Assembly: GCA_009692585.1 (NCBI GenBank)
Contig: SHYX01000013.1
Coordinates: 1 to 64,000, forward strand
Length of the DNA stretch: 64,000 nt
Source of the DNA: Myxococcales bacterium
GTDB taxonomy: Bacteria; Myxococcota; UBA796; SXON01
Direction of reading: 5' to 3'
The notes under the pieces are model-generated. The model did not search any database and was not told the DNA's origin. It worked only from the letters and a program-made list of their open reading frames with translations. The translations under genes were made by a program, and so were the position numbers. This document shows positions 28,867 to 37,685 of this stretch, piece after piece (position 1 is the first letter of the stretch; each line of letters starts with the position of its first letter).

Positions 28867-29295
28867 TTGCCCTTCACTCCCAAACGCCTGCTGCTGACCT
28901 ACGACGACACCGGTGGCCGCTGTCGGTCGGTGGTGGCGCGAATGGAGGCGATGCTGGTCGCCCGGGCCTTCGCCGTCACGGTCACCCCGCTGGCCCTCGC
29001 GCCGACCGACCTCGGCGAGTTCGACGGGGTGATCCTCGGCACCCCCGTGTCGCTGCGCCGGGAAGGCCCGACGCCGGCCGTGCTGCAGTGGATCGAGCGC
29101 GCCGAGGGGCTCGACGAGAAGAAGGTAGCCATCTTCTCCGCTTTTTGGCTGCGTCCGGGCACCGCCCTACACGTGATGAGGGCTCGACTGACCGAACTGG
29201 GCGTCGAGGTGGTGGTGGAGTTCGCCTACTGGCTGGGAAAACCGGAGGATGGGGACCACGTGCTACCGGCCGAGTGCATGGTGCGCATCCGCTAA
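28867..29295 (+). CDS. Flavodoxin-like protein
   Basis: 142 residues from a TTG at 28867. It has the flavodoxin-like pattern RLLLTYDDTGGRCRSVVARM (loop that would hold the FMN phosphate), FDGVILGTPVSLRR and KKVAIFSAFWLRPG, similar in layout to short protoporphyrinogen-oxidase (HemG)-type flavodoxins. The canonical T/S-x-T-G-x-T loop is DDTGGRC, so FMN binding is likely but not certain. No strong ribosome site; GGAG lies about 20 bases upstream. Its 3' end overlaps the end of uvrA (convergent) by 33 bases. Confidence 0.6.
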   Translation: MPFTPKRLLLTYDDTGGRCRSVVARMEAMLVARAFAVTVTPLALAPTDLGEFDGVILGTPVSLRREGPTPAVLQWIERAEGLDEKKVAIFSAFWLRPGTALHVMRARLTELGVEVVVEFAYWLGKPEDGDHVLPAECMVRIR

Positions 29296-32200
29296 CGACC
29301 GGGCGAGCGCGCGGCCGGTGTGGCTGCGGGGCTCGGCCACGACCCGCTCGGGCGGACCTTCCACCACGATCGTGCCGCCCGCCGCGCCGGCCTCGGGACC
29401 CAGGTCGATGACCCAGTCCGCGTGCCGGATGACGTCGAGGTGGTGCTCGACCACCACCACCGTGTGGCCCTGCTCCACCAGCCGGTCGAGGACGCGCAGG
29501 AGCTTGTCGACGTCCGCAAGGTGGAGCCCGGTGGTCGGTTCGTCCAGGACGTAGACGCGGCCGACGTCCCCGGGCCGCTCCATCAATCCGAGGGCGAGCT
29601 TGATCCGCTGCGCCTCGCCACCGGACAGCGTCGCCGAGGACTGCCCGAGGCGCAGGTAACCGAGGCCGACATCCACCAGCGAACGAAGCCCACGGGCGAT
29701 CTTCCGATGCGCGGCGAAGAGTTCCAGGGCGGCATCGGCCCGCATCTCCAGGACGTCGGCGACGGTGTGGCCCTTCCACCGGACGTCGAGCGTGCTTCGC
29801 TCGAACCGACGACCCTGGCAGTGGTCGCAGCGCACCCACACGTCACTGACGAAGTGCATCTCGATCCGGAGCTGCCCATGGCCTCCGCAGTGCGGACAGG
29901 CGCCGGCGCCGGCGTTGAACGAGAAGCGGCCCCCGGTCCAGCCGCGCTCCTTGGCGACCGGAGTACCCGCATAGAGCTCGCGCACGGCGTCCCAGATACC
30001 CAGGTACGTCGCCGGGGTACTCCGCGGGCTGCGCCCGATGGGCGCCTGGTCGATGACGCTCAGCTCCGGAGTGGCCTGGGTGGCGCCCGTGGACGGCACG
30101 ATCCGCCAGGCGCCCGGCCGGCCGGCCCGGAGCGCGGGGACCAACCCTTCCAGAACGACGGTGCTCTTGCCGCTGCCGCTGACGCCGGTCACGACGGTCA
30201 GGCAACCCATCGGGAACCGCGCGGTGACGCCCGCGACGTTGTGCTGCCGAATCGGGCCGACCGTGAGCCAGGCGGCCGGCTGGCGGCGCGCCGTCGGAAC
30301 CGCAATCACACGCTCGCCCCGGAGGAAGGCCCCGGTGAGCGAGGCGGGACCGAGCCCGTCGGGAGTCCCCGCGGCCAAGAGCAGCCCGCCCTCCTCCCCG
30401 GCGCCGGGGCCAAGATCGATGACCCAGTCGGCTCGACGGATCGTCTCCGGGTCGTGCTCGACCATGATCACCGTGTTCCCCAGCGCGCGGAGCCGATCGA
30501 TCGTCCGGAGGAGGCGGTCGGTGTCGCGAGGGTGGAGGCCGATCGTCGGCTCGTCCAGGACGTAGATGCAACCGACGAGGCCACTGCCGATCTGCGACGC
30601 GAGTCGGATTCGTTGCGCCTCACCGCCCGACAAGGTGTCTCCCCGCCGATCGAGGCTGAGGTACTCGAGCCCGACGTCCAGCAGGAAACCCAACCGAGCG
30701 CCGAGCTGCAACAGCGGCAGCTCGGCGATGAGACGATCGTTGCCCGCCAGCTGCAGCGCCGAGAAGAAGGCCGCCGCATCCGCCACGGACATCGCCGCGA
30801 CCTCGGCGATGGAGCGCCCGCCGACGCGCACCGCGAGGGACTCCGGGCGCAGCCGGGCCCCCTCACAGACGTAGCAGAGCGCCCCCGGGGCGGCGTCGGC
30901 CAGCAGCCGCTGGTCGGCGTCCCCCTTCCACCAGACCGCGCGCGTTCGTTTGCGACCGATGCCCTCGCAGGCCGGGCACGCGCCCAGGTGGTGATTGAAC
31001 GAGAAGTGCCGCGACGTGAGGGGGTCGGGGACCACGGCGCCGTGCGTGCTGCATTCCGCCCGCGCACACAGCGGCCACGACCCGACCGACGAGACGAAGC
31101 GCGCGCGGCCGCCCCCCAGCTTGTACGCGAGCGCCACCGCCTCGATGACCCGGCTCTTCTCGACGCGGGCGGGGTCGAACCGGTCGATGACCAGGCAGGG
31201 GACCGGCGCGGCGCCGAGGGAGTCGAGGGCCACCGCCACCCCGAGCCGATCAGCCCTCGCGAAGCCTTCCGCGAGCAGCTCGTGCGCGGGGCGGGCGATG
31301 GCCAGGTCGACGACGACGCGACCCGGGCCCCGACCGGCGAGGCGTTCGGGTGCCTGGCCGGGCGAACACGCTCGGACCACCTCTCCGCACTTGTGGCAGT
31401 GTGCGACGCCCACATGCGTCCACAAGAGCCTCATGTTGTCCCACACCTCGGTGACGGTGGCGACCGTGGACCGTGGCGTCTGCGCGCTGACCTTCTGGTC
31501 GATCGCGATGGAGGGCGCCAGCCCCTCGACCGCATCGACAGGAGCGCGGTCCAAGCGCCCCAGGAACCGGCGAGCGTAGGTGCTGAGGCTCTCGACGTAG
31601 CGTCGCTGCCCCTCGGCGAAGATGGTGTCGAAGGCCAGGGACGTCTTGCCGCTGCCGGACACGCCGGTGATCACGGTGGTCTTGCCGCGCGGAATCCGCA
31701 CGTCCACGCCGCGCAGGTTGTGGCATCGGGCCCCGCGCACCACGAGATCGTCGGCGCGCCCGGCGACAAAGGTCTTGGCCCTCCCGGCGGCGAATCGGCG
31801 GGGCCCGCCGCCGAACTCTGGCAGCGCGCGGAGCACATGTCCCGTGGGTGTGTCCTGTCGCGCGAGCGCCTCCGGAGGGCCGCTGAACAAGACCCGCCCC
31901 CCCGCCGCGCCGCCTTCGGGGCCAAGCTCCACGAGGTGGTCCGCGACCTTGATCACCTCGGGGTTGTGTTCGATCACCACCACCGTGTTCCCCCCGTCGA
32001 CCAGCGCCTGCACCGCCGCGAGCAGCAGCCGAACGTCCGAGAAGTGCAGGCCCGTGGTCGGCTCGTCCAGGAGATACACCGTGCGCCCAGTCGCGACACG
32101 TTGAAGCTCTGTCGAGAGTTTCACCCGCTGCGCTTCCCCGCCGGACAGGGTCGACGCCGTTTGTCCCAACGTGACGTAGCCCAGCCCTACCGCGCACAGC

Positions 32201-34311
32201 GTCCCCAGGATGCGACTGAGCTTCTTGTGGTTGACGAAGAACTCCGCCGCCTCCGTCATCGTCATCGCCAACACGTCCGCGACGGAGCGGTCGCGGTACC
32301 GGACCTCGAGCGTCTCCGGGTTGAACCTACGCCCGTCGCACCGTTCGCACACCACCATGACGTCCGCGAGGAAGCTCATCTCGATCACCCGGACACCCGC
32401 CCCCTCGCACTCCTCACACCGGCCGCCGGCCACGTTGAAGGTGAACCGGGACTTGGACCAACCGCGAGAGCGCGACTCCGGAAGCTCGGCGTAGAGGTCA
32501 CGAATCAGGTCGAACGCGCCGGTGTAGGTGGCGGGGTTGCTGCGCGGGGTGCGCCCGATCGGCGACTGATCGATCTCGATGACCTTGTCGATGGCGTCGG
32601 CCCCAAGGAGTCCGGGCGTCTCGTCACCGACGATGGCCCGATCGAGCGCGGGCTTGAGGACATCGAAGACGAGGGTGCTCTTTCCCGAGCCCGACACCCC
32701 GGTGAACACCGTCAGGGCCCCCAGCGGCAGGTCGATGTCGACGCCGTGGAGGTTGTGAAGGGTGGCCCCGCGCAGCGAGAGTTGCGCCCCCGTGGTTGGC
32801 CGTCGCGACGCTGGAAGCGCGATGGTTTCGGCATCTCGGAGAAACCGAGCGGTCTCGGTGTTGAGACGAGAGAACGCGCGAGGCGTGCCCTCCGCGACCA
32901 ACAGACCGCCGTTGCGGCCAGCCCCCGGACCGACATCGATGATGCGGTCCGCTTTTTCCATCGTCTCTCGATCATGCTCGACCACGACCACCGTGTTCCC
33001 GGCGTCGCGCAGCCGAGCGAGCGCCGCGATCAGCCTGCCGTTGTCCCGCGCGTGGAGCCCGATGCTGGGCTCGTCGAGCACGTAGGTGACCCCCACCAGC
33101 CCGCTGCCCACGCAGGCCGCCAGTCGGATGCGCTGCGCCTCGCCGCCCGACAGCGTGTTCGCCGCCCGGTCGAGGGACAGGTAGCCGAGCCCGACCTCGT
33201 CCAGGAAACGCAGCCGCTGCTTCAATTCGTGGACGATGCCGGCGCCGACGCGGGCTTCGGCCCCTTCGAGGGTGACCGAGGCGAAGAACGCATGGGCATC
33301 GCACACGGACATCGTCGCCAGCTCCGCAATGTTCCGGCCACGGAAGCGCACCGCCAACGCAACCGGGTTGAGACGACGCCCCGAGCAGGCGGGACAGACG
33401 CGCCGCCTACCAGCGTCGAGGTCCGACGGGGCCGGCAGCAGGTTCCCGCGGGCGTCGGCGAAGACCGCGCCGATGCCCATGCACGTGCCGCACGCACCCT
33501 GGGGCGCGTTGAACGAGAAGAGTCTCGGCTCCATCTCGGGGAGGCTGACGCCGTGTTCGGGACACGCCCGCTCCACCGCGTGCTGCACCCACACCTCGGC
33601 CGCCACGGTGGCGCAGACTCCACCGGCCAGGCCTACCGCACGTTCGACCGCCTCCACCAACCGAGCCCGGTCGTCGGCAACCACCGCCAGGCGATCGACC
33701 ACCAACTCCAGGGTGTGCTTTTCGTAACGCTCGAGCACGATGTCCTCGTCGAGGGTGCGCAGGGCCCCGTCGATCCGCACCCGCAACCAGCCATCGCGTC
33801 GCCACTCGTCCAGCTCCTTCCGGTACTCCCCCTTGCGGTCGCGGACGACGGGCGCCAGGACGAGCACGCGCTGGCCCTCGTACGCTGCGAGCAAGCTGTC
33901 AGCGATGTCCCCGGGGCTACGCCGCGCGATCGGACGCTGGCAGAGCGGGCAGTGCGGCGTGCCGAGCCGGGCCCACAGCAGGCGCAGATGATCGAAGAGC
34001 TCGGTGACCGTGCCGACCGTGCTGCGCGGATTGCGATTGACGGTCTTCTGGTCGATGCAGAGCGTCGGGGAGAGGCCGGAGACCGAGTCCACCTTCGGCC
34101 GTTCCATCTGGCCCAGGAACTGCCGAGCATACGGGGACAACGACTCCATGAAGCGCCGCTGCCCCTCCTGGTAAAGCGTGTCGAACGCCAGCGACGACTT
34201 GCCCGACCCCGACACGCCGGTGATCACGGTCAACGACCCGTGGACCACGTCGACATCGATGCCGCGCAGGTTGTGCTCCCGCGCGCCGCGGATGCGGATG
34301 GCGTCGTTCAT
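29263..34311 (-). CDS. uvrA: Tandem-fused excinuclease UvrA (two UvrA units in one chain)
   Basis: 1682 residues, about 1.8 times normal UvrA. Four Walker A loops GVSGSGKS/T at about residues 37, 540, 887 and 1377, and four signature/Walker B sets (LSGGEAQRIRLAACVGSG, then VYLLDEPTTGLHFSD, CIYVLDEPTIGLHPRD and VYVLDEPTTGLHLAD). The zinc knuckles are present in both halves: CPLC, GACGTC..CPAC and GGRCEECEGAG in the first; CHKC, GACPACEGIG and GACPHCGGHG in the second. The second unit starts near residue 860 (RGARCHNLRGVDV). UvrA acts as a dimer that finds DNA lesions and loads UvrB; here the dimer appears covalent. Start MNDAIRIRG at 34311, nine bases after a lipoprotein gene. Confidence 0.9.
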   Translation of the reverse strand: MNDAIRIRGAREHNLRGIDVDVVHGSLTVITGVSGSGKSSLAFDTLYQEGQRRFMESLSPYARQFLGQMERPKVDSVSGLSPTLCIDQKTVNRNPRSTVGTVTELFDHLRLLWARLGTPHCPLCQRPIARRSPGDIADSLLAAYEGQRVLVLAPVVRDRKGEYRKELDEWRRDGWLRVRIDGALRTLDEDIVLERYEKHTLELVVDRLAVVADDRARLVEAVERAVGLAGGVCATVAAEVWVQHAVERACPEHGVSLPEMEPRLFSFNAPQGACGTCMGIGAVFADARGNLLPAPSDLDAGRRRVCPACSGRRLNPVALAVRFRGRNIAELATMSVCDAHAFFASVTLEGAEARVGAGIVHELKQRLRFLDEVGLGYLSLDRAANTLSGGEAQRIRLAACVGSGLVGVTYVLDEPSIGLHARDNGRLIAALARLRDAGNTVVVVEHDRETMEKADRIIDVGPGAGRNGGLLVAEGTPRAFSRLNTETARFLRDAETIALPASRRPTTGAQLSLRGATLHNLHGVDIDLPLGALTVFTGVSGSGKSTLVFDVLKPALDRAIVGDETPGLLGADAIDKVIEIDQSPIGRTPRSNPATYTGAFDLIRDLYAELPESRSRGWSKSRFTFNVAGGRCEECEGAGVRVIEMSFLADVMVVCERCDGRRFNPETLEVRYRDRSVADVLAMTMTEAAEFFVNHKKLSRILGTLCAVGLGYVTLGQTASTLSGGEAQRVKLSTELQRVATGRTVYLLDEPTTGLHFSDVRLLLAAVQALVDGGNTVVVIEHNPEVIKVADHLVELGPEGGAAGGRVLFSGPPEALARQDTPTGHVLRALPEFGGGPRRFAAGRAKTFVAGRADDLVVRGARCHNLRGVDVRIPRGKTTVITGVSGSGKTSLAFDTIFAEGQRRYVESLSTYARRFLGRLDRAPVDAVEGLAPSIAIDQKVSAQTPRSTVATVTEVWDNMRLLWTHVGVAHCHKCGEVVRACSPGQAPERLAGRGPGRVVVDLAIARPAHELLAEGFARADRLGVAVALDSLGAAPVPCLVIDRFDPARVEKSRVIEAVALAYKLGGGRARFVSSVGSWPLCARAECSTHGAVVPDPLTSRHFSFNHHLGACPACEGIGRKRTRAVWWKGDADQRLLADAAPGALCYVCEGARLRPESLAVRVGGRSIAEVAAMSVADAAAFFSALQLAGNDRLIAELPLLQLGARLGFLLDVGLEYLSLDRRGDTLSGGEAQRIRLASQIGSGLVGCIYVLDEPTIGLHPRDTDRLLRTIDRLRALGNTVIMVEHDPETIRRADWVIDLGPGAGEEGGLLLAAGTPDGLGPASLTGAFLRGERVIAVPTARRQPAAWLTVGPIRQHNVAGVTARFPMGCLTVVTGVSGSGKSTVVLEGLVPALRAGRPGAWRIVPSTGATQATPELSVIDQAPIGRSPRSTPATYLGIWDAVRELYAGTPVAKERGWTGGRFSFNAGAGACPHCGGHGQLRIEMHFVSDVWVRCDHCQGRRFERSTLDVRWKGHTVADVLEMRADAALELFAAHRKIARGLRSLVDVGLGYLRLGQSSATLSGGEAQRIKLALGLMERPGDVGRVYVLDEPTTGLHLADVDKLLRVLDRLVEQGHTVVVVEHHLDVIRHADWVIDLGPEAGAAGGTIVVEGPPERVVAEPRSHTGRALARSLADAHHALGR

Positions 34312-35137
34312 GCCGTCAGGTCATCCTACCGAAGGGCCGCCGAGCACGCACCCGTCGTCGATGAGCAGGCTCGTCCGCGCCGCCTCGTCGAGGAGGCCCC
34401 CTGGGCCGCCGCCGCCCATCAGGATCGCATTCCAGCCGGACATGCCGCCCTGCATGACCAAGCCGAACGCGACCGTGAGGTCGGTGGGACTGGGCATCCA
34501 CAACAGGCCCACGGGCGTACCACCCGCGCACGCGGCGTTGACGAGCGCGTCCCCGGCGGTGAAGTCACCGCTGTGATCGCTGTCGGTGTAGGAGAACGGG
34601 ATCTCCAGCGCGGCGTCCATGCCCAGGAAGTCCAGCTCATACCGGTGGTCGGCAGGGGGCTCGCCGGAGACGGGAATGCTCCACTCGGCGCTCATGTGGC
34701 CGTCGCAGAGCGGCGCCGGCCCCTCGCCGACGCCGAGACTGATCGCCGAGAGGAGCACCAGTCGCATCCCATCGGGGTCACCGCCGAAGGTCCCGCCGAC
34801 CGTGAAGCCTGCCGCGGCGCGGTCGGCGGGAATCTCCCCCGAAAGGTAGACGGGCCAGACCATCCCGACGCCCACGCAGACGTCGTCGCGGGTGAGCGCG
34901 GGGACGTACAAGCCGGCCATCAACCCGGGAGCGGTGGTGGGATCGATCTCGATGAGCTCGGTCGCGTCCGGCGCGGGAGCCGCAACCTCGACGTGAGCGG
35001 TCGCGACGGCCGACGTGAGCAAGACATCTTCGAAGACGAGCTCCTCCGAGCCGAGCGACGCGGGATCGAGCCAGGTCAGGCTCAACGTGGTGCCATCGTA
35101 GTCACCCGCGATGTCGAAGCCCAGGTTGACCGCAGGA

Positions 35138-35170
<33 letters not shown>

Positions 35171-35185
35171 CCCGAGTCGGCCGTG

Positions 35186-35193
35186 CCCCCCCC
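35186..35193. repeat. C8/G8 homopolymer at the frame break
   Basis: Eight consecutive C on the plus strand directly between the lipoprotein signal and its Asp/Thr spacer. One more base restores a single frame. It is one of the longest homopolymers noticed in the window. Confidence 0.85.
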
Positions 35194-35313
35194 GAGCAGC
35201 CAAGAGCGAGACCGGTCAGGAAGGGGCAAAGGCGCATGAAAGTCTCTCCGCCCCCATCCTGGCACGCCGGAGCCCCACGCGCACCCCACCCGCCCCGCGT
35301 TACATTTCGCGTG

Positions 35314-36072
35314 ATGCTCGCTGTCGTCCAGTTCAAGCCCCGGCGAGGGGCCCGGAACGCCAATCTGGAGAAGCTCGCCGGGCTCACCGAACAGGCGCTC
35401 ATCGCGGGTGCCAAGCTGGTCGTCCTTCCAGAAATGGCTGCTACAGGCTACCGCTTTCCGAACCCCGACGTCGTGCGGCCCATGGCCGAACTGCCGCGCG
35501 GGGCCACGTGGCGCATCCTGGCTCTCCTGGCAAGGGAGCACAGCGCCCACATCGTGATCGGATTCGTCGAGGATTGTGAGGGCAAGCTCTACAACGCGGC
35601 GATGGTCATCAACCCGGAGGGCAAGATCGAGGCGGTCTACCGCAAGCGACTCCTCTACATCGACGACCACACCTGGGCCAACCCAGGGGATCTCCCGTAC
35701 CCGGTGTTCCAGACTCCGTGGGGAAAGACCTCTCTCGGTATCTGCATGGACATCAACGACCCCCGCTTCCTGACGCATATTCGTAAGGTTCGTCCTGATC
35801 TATTGCTATTTCCCACCAACTGGGTCGACGAAGGGGCCGACGTCCACGCCTATTGGCGCAACCAGCTCCGCGGCTGGAATGGGATCTTCATGGCCGCCGA
35901 CCGCTGGGGTGATGAAGATGGCGTCTTCTTCGCGGGGCGCTCGGGCATCTTCAAGAACGGGATCGCGGTCGTCGAAGCTCCCGCCGAAGGGGACGGGTTC
36001 TTCCTGGCCGATCTGCCCCTGAAGGCGGCGGCGCTCGCGCCGCCGCCGGCCGCACCGGGTACTGCTGGCTAG
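35314..36072 (+). CDS. Carbon-nitrogen hydrolase (nitrilase superfamily)
   Basis: 252 residues. The catalytic triad is visible: Glu40 (LVVLPEMAATGY), Lys111 (AVYRKRLLY) and Cys144 (LGICMDINDP). The family hydrolyses amides or nitriles such as omega-amides, N-carbamyl compounds or polyamine intermediates; the substrate here is not evident. The Cys context GICMDIN differs from the GxCYDxRF of omega-amidases. ATG at 35314, with an in-frame GTG just before it. Cytoplasmic, no signal. Divergent from the lipoprotein at 35237 and convergent with the CAP gene. Confidence 0.83.
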   Translation: MLAVVQFKPRRGARNANLEKLAGLTEQALIAGAKLVVLPEMAATGYRFPNPDVVRPMAELPRGATWRILALLAREHSAHIVIGFVEDCEGKLYNAAMVINPEGKIEAVYRKRLLYIDDHTWANPGDLPYPVFQTPWGKTSLGICMDINDPRFLTHIRKVRPDLLLFPTNWVDEGADVHAYWRNQLRGWNGIFMAADRWGDEDGVFFAGRSGIFKNGIAVVEAPAEGDGFFLADLPLKAAALAPPPAAPGTAG

Positions 36073-36078
36073 CCCAGG

Positions 36079-37068
36079 CTAGCCCTGGTCGCGCCGCCGG
36101 CGGGCGGTGAGCAACAGCCCGGCAACCCCGCCGGCCAACCCCGCCGTCGGTGCACCTGTCCCGCACATCACCTCGGGTAGCGCGATGACCCCGTTGCGAC
36201 CGGGGTGTCCGGGACCGTGGTCGTCGTCGTCGTCTGCGCCCCCGCCGCCCCAGGCGACGCTCCCGTCGTACTCCTCGGCGCAGTCGCCCGCGAGCAGCGC
36301 ACCCGTCGCCGGGAAGCTGCCGGAGTCCCCACCGCGGGTCTCCCACTCCACGACCCACGGGGTGCACTCGGCCGCGTCGAGGCTCTGGTAGTACACGCCG
36401 TTGTCGGGATCCCCGACGAAGGACTCGAGGTTGGTCCGCGCGCCGTCCACGTTGAGCTGGAGCCGCGCCGGCGCGTCGTCGTCCCCCCAGTCGGCGTAGA
36501 CCGCGTCGCCGTATTCGGCGGCCACGCGGACCGGCGGCTCGCCCTCTCTGAGCTCGCCGGCGGCGAAGTCCTGGGTCAGAAAGTCCGACGCCATGCCGCC
36601 GCCCATCTCGTTGAAGCTGCCGCTCATGATGTTGGCGCGGTGCCCATCGTGCGAACACATCCACATCGACATCACCGCGTACCGGGGGTCGGTGGTGCCG
36701 TAGGCGATGTTCTCCCCCAGGCCGCCGTTGGCGTCCGAATAGTAACGAGCCACGCGGGTCCAGGTGTCGGTACCATCACAGGAGTCGTGCTGGAAACACC
36801 CGTTGTCGCGCATGTCACGCGAGTGGAGTCGGGCCACCTCGGTCAACGCCAGGTCGAGGTAGAGCGGTGCCTTGGCCGTCTTTTCGTCGGCGCTGAAGTC
36901 GCCCATCGAGCAGCCACCGGTGCGGTAGTCCTGCTTGAACTCGTCGGGGGCCACCCTCGCCGCGTTTGTCCAGAGGACCAACGCCCGCTCTTCGTCAGAC
37001 GGGTAGCCGTCCACGGGATCCCCGTAGCCGGTCACGACCGCCAGAAGCATGAGCTGCGCGACGTCCAT
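36079..37068 (-). CDS. CAP/SCP-domain protein with MYXO-CTERM-type anchor
   Basis: 329 residues. CAP-domain signatures: ERALVLWTNAARVAPDEF, VARLHSRDMRDNGCFQHD, GLGENIAYG and SHDGHRANIMSGSFNEMGGG. The C-terminus has an Asp/Gly linker, then PEVMCGTGAPTAGLAGGVAG, LLL and ARRRRDQG: Cys, hydrophobic helix, Arg tail, the MYXO-CTERM sorting pattern. The N-terminus (MDVAQLMLLAVVTGYG) is a weak signal. The ATG at 37068 overlaps the DUF2505 stop (TGATG), with GAGG upstream. Exported and surface-sorted by inference; bacterial CAP proteins have varied or unknown functions. Confidence 0.82.
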   Translation of the reverse strand: MDVAQLMLLAVVTGYGDPVDGYPSDEERALVLWTNAARVAPDEFKQDYRTGGCSMGDFSADEKTAKAPLYLDLALTEVARLHSRDMRDNGCFQHDSCDGTDTWTRVARYYSDANGGLGENIAYGTTDPRYAVMSMWMCSHDGHRANIMSGSFNEMGGGMASDFLTQDFAAGELREGEPPVRVAAEYGDAVYADWGDDDAPARLQLNVDGARTNLESFVGDPDNGVYYQSLDAAECTPWVVEWETRGGDSGSFPATGALLAGDCAEEYDGSVAWGGGGADDDDDHGPGHPGRNGVIALPEVMCGTGAPTAGLAGGVAGLLLTARRRRDQG

Positions 37069-37544
37069 CACCCACCCTCGACAAGGCGCCGAATCACTGG
37101 TTCGGCATTCGCATAGCCCCGCCGAACCTGTTCGGCGATGTGCCGCTCGATCGAGCCGCCCACCAGCGCCACCCTCACGTCGATCTTCCCGGCGATCACC
37201 CGCTCGCAGCCGCCCTCGGCGGCGGACACGCGAGACTCACCGCGGCAGCTGACCCGTTCGCTGAACACGTCCGGGACGATCGCCCAGGTCGTGGACAGGC
37301 GGGCGTCGTCGCGCTCGACCTCCTGCACGTAGCGGAACCGCTCGACGCCGAGCGCCCGCTGGGCGACGGGGGGAAGCGGTTGATTCTGGGTGACACGGGT
37401 CCGTTGGGTGCGGCCACGCGGGGGCATCGGCTCCACCTCAACGCCCGCGGCCGCGGCCAGCGCCGCCTCGAATTCCGAGGCGCCCGACCGTTGCCAGTAG
37501 AGCTCCGGCGTGCAGGCGAAGCGCTGGACCACGGTGAATTCCAC
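37068..37544 (-). CDS. DUF2505 (SRPBCC-like) protein
   Basis: 158 residues from a GTG at 37544. VEFTVVQRFACTPELYWQ opens a START/SRPBCC-like fold, followed by RTRVTQNQPLPPVAQRALG and RYVQEVERDDARLSTTWAIV, and ends in the long helix SIERHIAEQVRRGYANAEPV. This matches DUF2505, a family found mostly in Actinobacteria and myxobacteria, with a hydrophobic pocket of unknown ligand. Cytoplasmic. First gene of a two-gene unit with the CAP-domain gene; divergent from the subtilase gene with 141 bases between. Confidence 0.75.
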   Translation of the reverse strand: MEFTVVQRFACTPELYWQRSGASEFEAALAAAAGVEVEPMPPRGRTQRTRVTQNQPLPPVAQRALGVERFRYVQEVERDDARLSTTWAIVPDVFSERVSCRGESRVSAAEGGCERVIAGKIDVRVALVGGSIERHIAEQVRRGYANAEPVIRRLVEGG

Positions 37545-37685
37545 TAGTACGGAGGGTAGACGCGCGGAGGGCACGGCGCAACCGAGCGCTGTCAAACGAT
37601 CGTGCGGGGGTTGGGCTCCCAGGCGCCGCCTTCGGGCCGCCCTCGATCCCCCAGCCCGCCGCTCCCCCCGCGTTACGCCCGCCCG

